Counted from the first letter of the stretch, positions 48,235-62,204 are shown. The stretch: 64,000 nt of DNA from Coffea arabica (GCF_036785885.1 NC_092323.1:10176501-10240500), one strand, 5' to 3'. The notes: generated by a model not told the origin, from the letters alone. Made by a program: numbers and translations.

Positions 48235-49181
48235 ACTGGAACAGTTTTGAACAGGATGCTCTAGTGCTTGATACACTTGATACAAGATTTTTGGTGTAAT
48301 ACTACCATCTGATTTGCATGTATCACATTAAAAATTTTTGTTGCTTCAGATTATTTGTTTCAGGTTATTAGTCATAATCTAACTTTTCCTTTGACTTTTA
48401 AATTTGGATTTTTTTTTTTTTGGGGGCTTCTGCTTATTGCTTCCAAGAGTAGTATCTTATCTTATGCATTCAGGAACTTTATTAATTAAATAAATAAAAA
48501 TATATTCAACTAATTGTGACCAACATGAATTTAAAAAACATGACATTGGGTGAAACTTTCTCGCAAAATTCAAGAATAAACGCTTCATGCTTTAGTTTTA
48601 ATTCAAGATTATTTACGCACATTTGTTCTTTACTAAGAATAAACACTTCCTTCAGGTGAGATGTTTCCGAGTTTCTTGTTTTTGTAAATATAAGATTAAT
48701 TAGAGAAAGAAAATAAATATAAAGATGGTAGGTAAGATTAAATATAAAAAAGCATATAAATACAAGAGAGGGATAATTGTCAATATATATATATATATAT
48801 GAACAGGTCAAAGCAGATTTTGTTTGGTTGACAATTAAACTACATCAACTTAAGTACTATTTATGATCAGTGGGGAGAATCTTAAAAAAAAAAAAAAAAT
48901 CAAAGTGCGGGGAGAAGGCTATGGAGTATATATATCGTCTCCCGTAAATAATTAAACTAAGTTTCCGAACTTGCTTCAATTTGATATCTACAATACCAAA
49001 CAAGATTTAGAAGAACTTCGTCCGAAGCAATTTACCAATACACTGAATTGTGGATACGCATAACGGTGAAAAAAGAAATACACAACAAACTCAAATTTCT
49101 CAAAATAAGCTTTGTATCTATAACCAATTTCCTGCTCTGCTTTAGAACCTGAGACCTTGCCCGGCCGCCTGCTCAGCAATT
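48235..49181. other. Convergent 3' regions between MADS and GET1
   Basis: Contains a T run (48411-48421), an AT microsatellite (48783-48800) and an A run (48885-48899). No gene is recognised. Confidence 0.55.
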
Positions 49182-52100
49182 CTACTTGAATACTTTTCGG
49201 CTGATAATCTTGCTAACCCTGGAAGAAACTATTAGCCAAGGTATAATCCCAACCTGAAGTTGTAATAGACAAGTAATCAGAAACCTCATAAAGGTAAAAA
49301 CCTAACTGCATTCATGGACTAAACAATAATTTTCATTTCCACAACCCTCTGTAACCTGCCTGCCCAACCCAGGAGGAAAGACTGGAAGTTAAAGATGCAA
49401 AGAAATGACATCGAACAGAAGTGTGACAAAGAATGAAAAGACTAAATCGAGCTGCAGGTGTAATTAAGGATTGAGTTGATGACTTATAATACAGGATCGA
49501 GTATAACTCAAAAAGCACAGGAAAAAGTTGAAGTATATGTGACAGGCTGGTAACCCTATGGCGAGGCAGCAAGCATCTTGATCAACACGCAGCCAGATAA
49601 AATTTATGATTCTAATAGACCATGCTTCGAACAATATACTGTTAGTCTAACGGCCATAGATGGAGAAATTAATTGCTCCCATGGTCACAAGAGTTTTATG
49701 CATATACAACTATCCACTCTTTGCATGCCCTCCTAATGCCTTGGAAAAAGTGTTCCCCACAACCTTGACAGGGTTCAACTCAAGACAGTAAACCGTGAAC
49801 TTAAAGCATGCATCAGACACTAATGCAATTCTACTTTCCAGAGATTGTACTGTATTTTAAGGCCACAATATGAAAATTACTCTATTTACCATGACATTGT
49901 CGTTTACAGAACCTCCAGCCCTCCATGACAAAATTTTACCTGAAAGGAAAAGAAGTATTTCACCAAATCAACGTTGCACTTAATTCATCAACCAATAAAT
50001 GGATGTTATTGTCTAAATATTCAAACATGTAGGAGCAAATTAATTCTTTTTGAACAAAAGAGGTGATCAGCACATTTCAAATGCCATTTGGGTGTAAATT
50101 GCAAATGCTATAAAAAAAAATCGGCATAAGAGTATTTACCAAAAGGTTGCACAAGTCTCTCAGATATGGCAGCTACAGGGATCCTCCAAAACCAAATAAT
50201 CAACACAGCATATGCAAAAACCTGTAACAGTTAACTGGTTACCAAAAATTTAAGACCTCTTAGGCATCAAATTCTTCATCTATGAAGTATTACCTTTACC
50301 ATCTTCAGGACCTTTGCGTGTGAGTCGTATGACGATTTCATTACATTGCTATGCATTTCTTGAACTGCATACCACATAAAGCAACACATCAGCTTCCCAT
50401 TACTCAAGGAACATCATATCCGTGCGTCCTTTAAAAAATAAGCAATGCAGGCTACATTCTAAGTAAAGGAAAAATAACGACTAAAGTAGCCCATAAATAT
50501 AAAAACAACAACCAACTAGAAGAAAGAACTCAGGATGTGATTAATTCAATGAGATTACTTGGAAACTGGTTATGCAAGAGAACAGAGGCAAAGAAAGGAC
50601 GAACAAGTTAGTCTCATCATTGGCCTACTGACACCTGAACAATTTTCCCTAGGCCTACCGTGTGTTTCATTGGTTAGTCCCAAGATACCATATCAGAAAC
50701 ATTCAAAAACTTCATTCTAACAATTTCAGGTTCATAATATATATTTGGAGAACCAGCAGAAGAATGAGAAGTAAATGTGTTGGTGAAAACCTCAGAATAA
50801 ACCTCGAAAAGTGACTTCTGGTCAAAAGGCTGACTTTAAAAGCCTAAGGTTCCGATGTAACACTTACACCTACCCCCCTTTCCTCCAACTTAAAAGAAAC
50901 ACTGGACCTACTCCATAGCAGAGACATAGATAGAATTGTAACTTGTGCTGCAATCCTAGCCAAAGCCTAGTAGGCCACATTGTCAAAGGTTCCATGAGTC
51001 CCAGGTAGTATTTAACCAAGAAAGCTTAAAAAGATTTGTATAAACGAGTCCCCCATAATCAGGTGATGTTTTGCAGTGAATTAGAAGGCTCTCAAAACCT
51101 GCTTCTGACTTCAGGGTGTACTGAAATATCAGATATTTCACCAAGAAAGGCACCTTCTTTGGAAAGAAAAAGAAAAATAAGCAGAGCTCAAGTTAAGAGG
51201 CAGACTCTTTTGAAGAGAATGTTGTAGAAATTCTGGAGTATTGTCCACCTTAAAAACATCTGATTTTGAAAACTGATAAAGTAATTCCTTATTGCCCATA
51301 AGAAGTGACAAGAAACCATCTGTGTATCTCTGCATTTTTCAGAAGTTCAAAAATCAGTTTATATATGTTTGTTATTTTCTACCCAACTGGAAGAAAACAA
51401 TTAAAAGACAGATGCCTGGGGATCTATAAAGCAGGACCACAGAAGCAAGATAAGTCAATTGTCTATCTCTGTTGTATCTCTACTTCAAAGGGAAAAGGAT
51501 TAAATAAGAACATAGCTGACAGACATATAAAGTTCAACCAATTGCATACCTTTCGTTAGCTCCTTCTCCTTAGCTGCTGCCATCCTCCTGAGTTTTGCAG
51601 CTTGTGCAAATGTTGAAGGCCTGAAATAAACATAAAATAAGAGTTCCACCTTGTTATAAGTACAAGGAATGAGCACCCAATACAAAACAACTTCTACAGG
51701 ACACAAACGCCAAAGAAACCAAAAAGACCGAAAAAGGGAACATGTGCAATAACCCTGGAGAAGTGAGGGATTCACCCACCACATGGAAAAGAAATTAAAA
51801 TTTATTAGTTATCAGAACCATAAGAGTCTTGAACCTCCAACTGCGACCATCTGTGGCAGTAATATTAATGATAGAATGTGCATTAAATTTCAAACAGAAA
51901 CCATGCGTTCTAGTGTGCATTAAATTTCAAACAGAAACCATGCATTCTAGAGTTTCTGTTGCCAAGCTTTTTATAAGCAAAAGTTGGTCAGATAAAACTA
52001 TTCTTCTAAGGACCTACACTTTTTCAATAGAAGTAAATGGGTTCAACGATCCTTTAGCAAACTAAACTTTCATGCATTAAATTTGAATTATCATATGCAT

Positions 52101-53215
52101 CATTTCATACTTAGGACAATAGGTCTAAAAACTCAAAAGAGAAGGGCATTAGAAACACAATGAACTTAAACCAACTGAGCCTGCTTGCAAAGCAGACTCA
52201 TGATACAAAATAAGCACTTACTAGGTAGTTAACCACAAGAAAATAAAGATAAGTGCGATCAAAGGCCTGTTAAAGAACTCCTAATACAAAAGCAAGGTTA
52301 GAAGCCGACCACACTGGGAAAGAACTCATTGTACCAAACTGAAAGGAAGCAGTAAGCAATACTAAACCACATGGGCAACTATCAGGGACAGGCAGCAATA
52401 GAAATGATAGATTTATGAAGGTGAATGAATAAAACTGAAGTAGCAGAACGCACTGATGGTAACCCACCATCAAGTTCACATAACAAAAATCTCATGTACG
52501 TTTATGGGTGACTGCAACAGTTTCTCCATGCTATCCCGCAAAGCAATCAAGCTAAGATATAAATCATAAACAATCAACTTGAGTCTCAAAATGCCTATAA
52601 TCAAATATCTAATCACACTTGCAAAACAAAATACAACCTCAAAATTTTGAAACTAAATATTTCTTCACAAAAATTCACACACCAAAAATGCCGAAATTAA
52701 TCAACCCTATAGAACTATTAAACTAGCAGTACAGCATCTTAATGAAAAAGCAGCCCTCACCCTGAATAGGAATTAGCTTCCTTCAATAGCTTCTTAATCT
52801 CTTCCCGCAGCTGAAGCTCTTCATCAGGCTTAATTCCTTTCTGGATACCAATATTTTTGGGAAAAAATGATAGCATGATCAGGAAAAATTTTAAATTAAA
52901 AGTGTCAATTTAGCATAAATTTCTTCATAGCTTAACACGTAAAGCATAAGGTCATTATCAATAGCAATACGAATAATATCATCCCTAATTCATGGTCTCA
53001 ACTTTTGAGAAAAGAAGACAGTATATTAATTTGCCAGCAGTTAATGCTTACCCAAAACAATAGAATTCGTAAACTTGATTTGCTAGAAAATCACTAAAAT
53101 TGCATACCTTCTTGTTGAGTTCGAGATATCTGGAGAGCAGCTGGAAAACCACAACAATGAGGAAAACCAACGGAGCTGCCAGAGATTTTCCATGTTCTTC
53201 CAATCCTTCCGCCAT
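49182..53215 (-). CDS. GET1: GET1/WRB, ER receptor subunit for tail-anchored protein insertion
   Basis: Seven exons in phase: 53215-53108, 52840-52761, 51620-51550, 50358-50294, 50221-50140, 49939-49890, 49253-49182; 175 residues. GET1 with its partner forms the ER receptor that accepts tail-anchored proteins from the GET3 ATPase. The layout is typical: an N-terminal membrane helix (APLVFLIVVVFQLLSRYLEL, about 14-33), a cytosolic coiled-coil (ELQLREEIKKLLKEANS, then PSTFAQAAKLRRMAAAKEKE), a second helix (VFAYAVLIIWFWRIPVAAI) and a third (VMVGIIPWLIVSSRVS), with a basic tail KIISRKVFK. The PSTFAQAAKLRR block is the conserved CHD5/WRB signature. Start MAEGLEEHGK has no in-frame alternative. Introns 1-3 are long, and intron 3 is over 1 kb. 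Confidence 0.95.
51877..51950. repeat. 37-bp tandem duplication near GET1 intron 2
   Basis: TGTGCATTAAATTTCAAACA and the following GAAACCATGC(G/A)TTCTAG occur twice head to tail with one substitution. It lies in the intron between exons 2 and 3. Confidence 0.9.
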
Positions 53216-55379
53216 TTCTCTTTCGAATCTATTTATTACCCCAAAAAAACGCCTAGATTTTTAGTATATTATAAATAATTATTCTGGTTTTGCTTACTCG
53301 ATCAATTACCATGACGATCAGGATCCAGGAAGACGGAATTTCTCGGTTCCTTTTTTCCCCCCCTTCAACAATTCCTTTTGATACCGGGGCTGGGTTTACC
53401 TACAACTACAAGGCCGAGGACCATGAATTGGACCAATCGACGCGGAGGTTCGACCGCTCTGGCCCAAAGAGGAGCTTCAATCCCTTGAACAAGAGAGTAA
53501 TAATTAAGAAATTTTTTTAAAATAATTCAAATGAATTAATATTTTATACACCAACTATGTACAATAATAAGATTATAATGCACATCATATATATATATAG
53601 TTTATATTTTAACTTCAAATTATGATTAGTTATCATATATTAAAAACTGACACTATAACATTAATTATAATTTAAATTGCATTATATGTTTTTTGCTCAC
53701 TAATATGAACCATTTTCCATAAATTTATGAGAAAAAAAAAGAAGAAGAAACTCCTGAACAGGTGACTAATTTTTTTGGAAAATTTCTATACTAAGCCACA
53801 ATATGACTTAAGACAAAAATAAATTAAAGAAATAATTTTAGATGCCTCCCCCGAAGTTTCTCACAGTATCACTCAGTTCTCCTAAAGTTTTAAAAATTCA
53901 CTTGCCTCCCTTGGATTAATATATCATGTAACATTTTAATTCCTTCGGAGGAAATACATGAAAGGTAAAAAACTTTATTCCAATACTACTCGTATGTTAT
54001 TCTACTTATAAAATTTATAACAACAATAACAAATAAAATAAGGTGTAAATTTTATAAGGTGTAAATTTCTCGATGTAAATTATTTAATTTAGCTATATTG
54101 GAACAAAAGCAAAATTTACACCTTGAAAAATTCACACATATGAAGATATTACTTTAGTTTTCAATACAACTTAAACTACACTATTAATTAAAACATATTT
54201 CCCCCAAAAAAATCTTGACTTTCTTAATTATAAATGTGCATGAAATTTTTTAAATGTTAATTACTTACATTAATCCGGCTAAATGGTTGATTTTGATTAG
54301 ATTTAATTTATCTATGCCATTTGTTGTCCTACCATGACCCTAATGTAAAAAAATATGGACCATTATTAGCTAGCGATCTTTTTTTTTTTTTGCATTTTTT
54401 GGTTAAATAGTTATTAAGAGCAAGGTAATGTTGTCAAATTGTGACATTTGATAGGAATATTTAGTCTTATCAAAGTTGACAAATGAGATAAGTGAGATTT
54501 TAAAAATTTTAAGGGAGTTTAGTGATAATTTGACAAACCTCATGAGACATATATAAAATTATCCCTATATTAAAATATGGCTCAACTCCTTAATTTTAGA
54601 AATTCCATATTTATGCCTATCATTCAAAAATATTGTGATTTTAAATCATTTTTTATAAGTAAACTCTTTGTTGCACACGCATGCATGGTTAGTGGGTAGG
54701 TTTTGTTATTGGAATTTTGCTACAAGGAATTATGCTCTGTAGTTTTTTTTTTTCTAAGAAACAATTAGGCCCTTACATCATTTGCATACGCACTAGTCAA
54801 GCAACTTAATTGCTAGTGATAAAAAAAAAAAACCCTATTAAATAACACTATGCTAATATGCGTTTACCTATGGAACATTTTAGTTGGAATAGTTAAACCT
54901 AGCTTTATTAGGACTTGAAGTACGTGGCCCCGAGTTTTTTTATTTTAGTAATATTTTATTCTCTGTGTCACTCCGGTAACTTTGGCAAGCCGCTGGTTTT
55001 ATGGTTATTTATTCAGGGAGCCTTAGAACATCAGGGCAGGCCACTGTTTGAGATTTGTACACATATTTATTTTTGTAATTGCCAAATCTTGAGATTCTTT
55101 ACAAAATTTGTTTTGTTTGATCCGATTTGATCTAGCATCAGCATAGACACTGTTTAAAAATTATAAGATCCAGTAATGCATCGATTTGTACGTTATTTGT
55201 TAGAGTTTGGCTAATTATTTCAATATCAATTACTTTTTTTTTATTTTTGAGTTTTACGTGTTCCGGCTCATCATTCCAAATACTTTTTGCTGATCATTTA
55301 TCACTCCATGTGAAAATTCTTCGACTCTGTCAATAAATTTTTATATATAAAAAAAAACTTGGTAGAAAACGCATAAGAG

Positions 55380-55552
55380 CTGTTATTTGATAGGAGGTTA
55401 TTTGAAATATTTATTTGAGATAATTACTGTAGCATTTTTTGTGATGTAATGTATGTGAAATAAAAAGATGGTTGAAAATTGTGTTTATAATGTAAGTGAA
55501 AAAAATTTTGAAATTTTGTTTGCAAATCTTCCTATCCAAACAAACTCTCGAA
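55380..55552. mobile_element. MITE-like element, family 2
   Basis: TGTTATTTGATAGGAGGTTATTTG at the left and CAAATCTTCCTATCCAAACAAA at the right. The core GATAATTACTGTAGCATTTT and GTGATGTAATGTATGTGAAAT is shared with 31467-31615. Confidence 0.6.
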
Positions 55553-55643
55553 ACAATAGACTTGAAAAAAAAAAAGCTCCGCTACTTCTTTTTACCACTT
55601 GAAGAGTAACTTTAGCTTTTTAAAATAATAATAACAATACTAA

Positions 55644-55819
55644 TGGGCTTGTTTGGTACGTGAGGTTTTTCCACGAGTTTTTCTTATGCAAACTCTTTAA
55701 CCAATCTAACTACCGTAATTTCAAAAAAAAAATCAAAATTTTTAAAATACACACCTCAACTACTCAAAAAACAAACCAAAAAAAAATTATTTCTTAAAAA
55801 ACTCACCACCCAAATAGAT
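55644..55819. mobile_element. MITE-like element, family 1, diverged
   Basis: GGGCTTGTTTGGTACGTGAGG at the left and CTCACCACCCAAATAGATC at the right form an imperfect inverted repeat. The ACCGTAATTTCAAAAAAA interior parallels other family 1 copies. Confidence 0.5.
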
Positions 55820-57703
55820 CTTTCTTTTTTTTTTCTTTTTCCTTCTCGTACCTTAGTTTCACGATTAGCACATAAGGGGGAGAGAGAAGGGGTCCAATGA
55901 AGCGGGAACGGTAGATGAGAAAATAGAAGAGGGAGGGAGGGAAAAAAGAAAGATAGGGACTCATCGGCGTTGAGGACCGGGAGGAATGGGGTGGTGGCAG
56001 GTTGGGGGGATTATAAAGGAAAGGAATAAGAAAAGGAATAGGTAGAGGCAGATAAAAAACAAAAACAATCCTTTTTTCAATCCTTAAAAAGTTTTTCTAC
56101 ATTTTTTGCACTAAACTATAGTAAAATTTTTAACAAACACAAAAAAAAAAATCGCATGCCAAATAAGTTGCATTGATAGAAGATTATTTGAAATAATGTT
56201 GTGTTGTGAAAAATCTAAATCGTAAGTCATTTTTCAACAAAATAAGTCGCATGGCGAGATTTAACAATCAAAAAATATATGATTTGTTAAGTCAAAGGAC
56301 GGGGACGGAATGTAACCGTAAAATGCTACGTGACATTATTATTGAATATGCAGCACCCCATAAAAATAATTATCCCCACTTTTTTATTAAAAAAATAAAG
56401 ATTCAAAATTCAAATACTAGTAACATTTTTGAGTTATAAGTATATCATATTGTAAATGGCTTTAACAGATGTTGGTTGCCACTTACAGATGCTAAAGGTT
56501 TTTTTTTTTCCACAACGATAACATTTTTATAACCGATTCTATTGTATTTTAAGAGGAAAATAAACCTAATTGACAAGCCACGAAAAGTAACTAATGGGAG
56601 GCCACCCTTAACATCCCACACACAACCAAAATTTGAAGTTTTGGTGGTGACCAACAGAGATCAAATGGCGATTGGCACATATGCTCAAGGCCAGTTTTCA
56701 TACACTTGAGAGTGAGATCAATTGAGTTAAACTTTCTACAGTTAATGCATGCTATGATTAATCATATACATATTCATTTCAAAATGCAACTTTACCATAT
56801 TTCAGATTAAGAAATATGTACTGATTTTGTTAGACAACAACAAGTGCCTTTGCCTTCTGGATGACATTTTTAATTATGATGTCTTAGGTTTGGTACATTA
56901 GTACTGTGTACCTGTGTGTGTGGTAAGCGTCAAGTGACTTAGAAGTTGCGATGACACCAAGTACATTTCAAGCTTAACATAACAAGCAATTGCAAAGTTT
57001 AACTTAATACTATGAGATAAACATAACAAGCAATTTCTGTCTTTAAAAGCTTTAATCATTTTTTGCATAAGAGGCGGTATGAACTGTTAATCCTATCATT
57101 TAAGATTGTGATTAACTGACTAGTATGTTGTAGTAATCGTTTTAATTGAGAAAAAGGTACTATTATTGGCGTACAAATAATGCATAGAGGTTCTTGTACG
57201 CCGAAGGATAAATGCGGGATTAATTGACTCTACCAAAACTTGGTACGACACCAATCTTGTTTGTATCACCTAATCTACACACGGTCACATATTAGATACA
57301 AAGCTCGCTTTAACCAGCAGATTACCCTAATATGTTGAAAACTTGTTTGTTAAAATTTTTGGACTTCCTTAATCAATCAAATAAAATTCAATCATTATGT
57401 AATCTTTTATTGGAAGGGATTTCAACCTTGTAAGTGAGAAAGTTAAAGTTTGTTTGGATTGTTATTTTCTAATGTTTTTGTAGAAAATTATGCTATAACT
57501 ATTTGACGTATATGAAATAAAAATATAATTTAAAAATGTAAAATTTTTGTGGAAAAAGTGTGTTTGGATATCTCATTTTTTCAAATAAAATATTTCACTT
57601 GTATCATAAACACATATTTCAACTTATTTTTTGACATTTCTAATATATTTTTTTATCTCAAATACATTGCATCCAAAAAAGTGTTACAGTAATTATTCTT
57701 GTT

Positions 57704-57905
57704 TGGATTAGCTGTTTTTTGAGATATTTGTTAAAAAAATTACTGTAGTAATGTATATAAAAAAATTTTTATTATAAATTTTTTTTGAAATATTTGATAT
57801 TTTATATGGATGAGATGTTTTTTGAGTTATGTGTATTACTGTAACATTATATTTCAAAATTTTATTTTTGAAAAAATGACCAACCCAAATAGAGCTACTG
57901 TACCC
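57704..57905. mobile_element. MITE-like element, related to family 2
   Basis: TGTTTGGATTAGCTGTTTTTTG at the left and CCAACCCAAATAGAGCTAC at the right bracket AT-rich DNA with ATTACTGTAG and ATTACTGTAAC words. Immediately left (57451-57703) lies another element of similar composition starting TTTGTTTGGATTG. Confidence 0.45.
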
Positions 57906-58792
57906 AAACAATTCTACATAGAAAATGTAGAAAAATACTTTTGATCTACCCATATAATGCAACTACAATTACTAATACTTTTGTTATACATAGAAAGTGT
58001 CGAGGAAAAATTTAAAAATAGCAAAACAGAAGAACCAAGATGAAGAATATCACAACAACACACAAAATGACAAAAATGTCCCTAGAAGTCACTAACGCGG
58101 ATTTCAATCATTTCATATATATCGAGAATTCTTTAATAGGGCCACAACGACCCCGACTGAACCGTCATAACCCAAAAGAAGGGCTAATTCCGTCATTTCA
58201 CAGCCAAACTACGACACGTATGGATCAATTACCAAAAACCCCTCAAGAGATCCCATCCCTCCAGGTGTCCGCTCTGTTCCGCCAGCGATCCATCGGAAGG
58301 CCATTATCCTTCCCCAAAGAAGCACAGAGAAAACACAGAGCCAAGCGACCCCCAACGAAGCAATTCCACAGGGGCTTACCTCCAATAGAATCAATTCACT
58401 CGGATCGATGACGTGGCCGGAGATTTTTGAAATCCCGCCCAAACCAGACCGCGGACTTGAAATCGTTTCTGTGATTCAATTTTCTCTCACAAAAATAACA
58501 CTACTCTAACTAGTCACACACACTAGTTTCTCTCTCTATCCCCCTCCTTCAAACCCCTTCTTATCTCTCCCTTTCGCAACGCAGCCCACGCACACAACAC
58601 AACACGCATTACCAAAGGGCTAAAGCATATCCCTTTGCTTCCTCTCTCTTTCTCTTCTTCTTATCTCTCTCTTTCTCTACCTCGAGGTATGACTCGGTCG
58701 CCTGCCTCCGCTCACTCGCCCGGTTCGCACCGGTTTTAACCGATTCCTGAACGATTCTCACTGGTTTTCGTGGTTTTCTTGCAGGTTTCGTC

Positions 58793-60000
58793 ATGAAGGG
58801 AGGAAAATCGAAGGCTAAGGCTGATACCAAGTGAGTTTTGTGGCTTTTCGTTTGTTTTCAGTATTCAATTTTTTTAGATCTATTGCGTCTGTTGTTCGTG
58901 TTTTTTTTTGTTGTCTTCGTCGTATCATTTATCTGATCGTTTCTATTTTTTTTATTGAATTTCTTGCAGGCTTTCTGTGAAGAAAGGTGCTGCCGCCGGG
59001 AAGAAGCCGGTGAAGAAGGGAAAGGCTGCCAAGGATCCTAACAAGCCTAAGAGGCCTGCTAGCGCTTTCTTCGTTTTCATGTAAAACATTCCTCGCCTTC
59101 TGTTTTTCGATTTTTTTTGGCCTATTCTGATTTTTTTTTTTGGATCTGTAAGCGATTGATATGTATTTGATTATTTGAATAGCTGTTATTTCCTTTTATT
59201 TTTTTAATTTTTAGTACGTTTTTTTGTCGAATTAAATAGGGAGGAGTTTAGGAAACAGTACAAGGAAAAGCATCCAAATAACAAATCTGTGGCAGCTGTA
59301 AGTTCATTTTCTGTAATTTCGATAGTGTTTTACCGTTAGATCCAAAAATCGCGCTATTTCTGTTGATGAGCCTTTTGACCTTTTGACCTGTTATAAAAGC
59401 TTTTTTTAATTTTAAATTCATTTTGAATTTAGGTTGGTAAAGCTGGTGGAGACAAGTGGAAGTCCATGTCCGACGCTGTGCGTAATTTTTCTAAATCTGA
59501 AGTAGATTATCCCTGTTTGTCAAAAATTTACTGTTTCTAAATCGACCGTTTCTCTTGTTGTTTTCCTTGTCGATTTTAGGAAAAAGCTCCATACATAGCT
59601 AAGGCTGATAAGAGGAAGGTTGAATATGAGAAGAATCTTCAGGCTTACAACAAGAGACTGGTATCTACTTTTAACGTTTGAATTCAAAACCATAATTATG
59701 TCTGTTCTGATTTATTTTGTCGTTTCTGTAGATGTTAATGCTTTGAAAATATATTATTTCAATACAGGCTGATGGACCTGGAGCCGAGGAGGAGGAATCT
59801 GACAAATCTAGGTCCGAGGTTAACGATGATGAGGAGGATGATGAGGAAGGAAGTGGAGAGGTCCTGTGAATTAACAATTAACTACAGTTCTTATTTTATT
59901 GGTCAGAAGATAATTATTTATGCTGATGTTTTCATTGATCTATATGTTGCTTACAATAGAATTTAATGTTTGTTTACAGGAGGAGGATGATGATGAGTAA
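58793..60000 (+). CDS. HMGB: HMG-box chromatin protein (HMGB2/3-like)
   Basis: Seven coding exons in phase: 58793-58830, 58970-59080, 59240-59297, 59433-59477, 59580-59660, 59768-59860, 59980-60000; 148 residues. A 5' UTR intron is likely (58687-58784, donor CTCGAG/GTATGA, acceptor TTGCAG/GTTTCG). HMGB proteins bind and bend DNA without strong sequence preference and remodel chromatin in the nucleus. The N-terminus is basic (MKGGKSKAKADTK ... AAAGKKPVKKGKAAKD). The single HMG box (about 38-108) starts PNKPKRPASAFFVFMEEFRK and includes NKSVAAVGKAGGDKWKSMSD and EKAPYIAKADKRK. The acidic tail is EEEESDKS ... EEEDDDE. Basic tail, box and acidic tail with this exon pattern match the plant HMGB1-4 class; the sequence resembles HMGB2/HMGB3 more than the divergent HMGB5. 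Confidence 0.96.
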
Positions 60001-62204
60001 AGGGACTGTGGGGGGCCAGAAGTTTAGGATGTGAAGAAAAATGTCATGACCTCTACCTTTTGATTAGTAGTATCCTAAGATGAATAGTTTCTTTTTTACC
60101 TTTTATGGTTTTTAATTTTTTTTTGAAGAGGTTAGTTGAAGAAGAAAAGAAAAAATTAGTTTTCAGTAGCCAGGCAGTTGCTTAAGCTGCGTCCATGGCT
60201 TTGTACTTTTATCCTTTTCTATTATGCTTAATGATAATGTAGTTAGAATTTGTCTTCGTTTGGCTCGCATTTTGTTCTTTGAATTCTTATCCTAAGCTTT
60301 AGCCTTGAGCCCTGATTCACATTAATTGAGTGTATGTTTTATTGATGTGGAAGAGGTATGAATCCGTGATAATTGTTGGAGGAGGTTGCTTTCTTTGCCT
60401 TTATAATTTTGGGACCAATTTGTTATTGGCTGTGTAAACGCCAGCAATTTGCTAGGTGCCTGCCGATACAAGGAAAAGATGCACGATAAGACCAGAGACA
60501 GCTAACTGTGCACAAAAAAATATCTTCGTGAGATATTTGGTCAAAACCTAATCAAGTGTTAACCTGTGAAATGGCTGCTTCTATTTGTATGACTTGGCCT
60601 TTAAATAGGAGTTTAGGGAATTACGTTTTCCATTGACGAATAATAATAGGAGCAAGAAATTACTTAGGACTTGAATGAATGCCTGTCGATAGTGATCATA
60701 TTAATGGAATTTCACGGGATTTCGAGCTTCGTATTCTTTTCTCAACCTGTTACATTGGCCAATTCCTCTTGCAAGTTACATTGAGAGGATACTATAAAAA
60801 ATAATTACACGTTAATGCATAAAAAGATAATTTTAAAAAATTAAAATTGTTGTAATGTTTTTGTAAATTGAGAGTTTATGTTTGTTTGCATCCTTTCAAA
60901 ATCAGAAGTACTTGTACACTGCTGCTTAATTCTCTGCGTTCGAGTTGCCTTTGCTTGTTTTTTTTTTATTCCTATATTGCTTTTGTTAGGATCACGTCCC
61001 CTGGTCTGGCAATTCAATTTTCTAACTGTAATGCCAGCAATATTTTGTATTTCAATTCCAATTGCCCTTACTTTTTAGTGCTGTAGCGTACCTATTTGTC
61101 CTTTTCAATTTAATAAAGATTCGGGTTTGCCCAGTACGGCGTTTAACCTGGAAAACCTTGCACGCAACGAAATTCTATGGGCTCTCATGAAAAATCCGTT
61201 TGATAAAGAAAAGTCTGAAAAGTCAATTGGTTTTCACCACTTGGGGCGAAAAGATATTCATTGGCCAATGGGAAGATATTGAACGCCAGGCCCCTTGGCA
61301 AATTCAACGATTGGATGACAAATATCTTTGGCATATTGTACTGTTGGGTCCATGTGCCTTTCATATTTTATTTTTTTTTTCTGTATGTTCATTAATTGGA
61401 GTATTATTCCTTCTCCCTCTCCGCAGTGGTGAGGTTGAGGCTCAAGAATGGATCTGTGTTTTTGTGTGCATCATCGTCTACATTTTGGCACATGGAAGAT
61501 GGAACCATTATTGTTAATTTCTCTATTTATTTTTCTGTTCAGTAATTGATTGCCAAGTTCTTCTCCTTTGCCGTGCACTTGTATAAGTGGCATCTTTCCC
61601 ATATCCCACGAAGCTTCTTTTCACCATAATTATTTTCACTTTTCTTAGTCAAGAAACAGAGAGAAAACAGCCGTTTTACTAATTAGTCTCATCTTCAAAT
61701 TAGATTTTTCTTAGCAATATATCTATCATGTGTTTTCTGGAAAAGGGTTAGATTGAGTCGTAAAGTGTGAGGAGTTATTTGATTTAAAACTCCCTGTTGA
61801 TAAAAAAAAAACAAAATCTCTTATTCTTTGGTGCATTAATAAGTTATGTTTCACAATAAAAAGTTATACTAGCACTTATCATCAAATTAAAGTACTATGA
61901 GTTTACATATACTCCCATACAATATTCATTTCGACCGAGTTTAGTTAATTAATTTTTTTTGGAAAAGATTTTCGTTAATTAAGTTGATCACACTTGAAAC
62001 TTCTCGAGCCAAAACTCTAGCCCACAATATGTATAAAGTCCGCACCCAGCTAGCAACTAGGCTCGAGTATTCGAAAAGAGCGCCAAAACTACGTCGTTGG
62101 TCTAAATTTCGCTTCAAAAAGTAGAGTGAGAGAGTTTTAAAAACCTGCGAGAGCGAAGAGGAAGAAAGAGAGTAGTGAGGCAGCGTCGGAGGAGAAGAGG
62201 AGAT
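60001..62204. other. Intergenic between HMGB and THEP1-type NTPase
   Basis: HMGB 3' UTR (to about 60260), then DNA with no supported gene. Open frames at 60868-61086 and 61200-61517 show no motif. The THEP1-type leader lies near 62130-62204. Confidence 0.55.

Larger units (their letters stand above)
53216..58792. other. Intergenic, MITE-rich, between GET1 and HMGB
   Basis: No gene could be supported. MITE-like copies lie at 55380-55552, 55644-55819 and 57704-57905. A GA-rich tract spans about 55870-56050. Upstream of HMGB are CT-rich leader sequence (58530-58686) and a TGACGTGG word (58408). A 76-residue open frame at 53290-53520 and a 123-residue one at 58040-58411 have no recognisable domain. 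Confidence 0.55.

Noticed and set aside
58040-58411. 123-residue plus-strand frame upstream of HMGB
   Set aside because: Promoter-proximal, low complexity, no domain; no splice link to HMGB was found.
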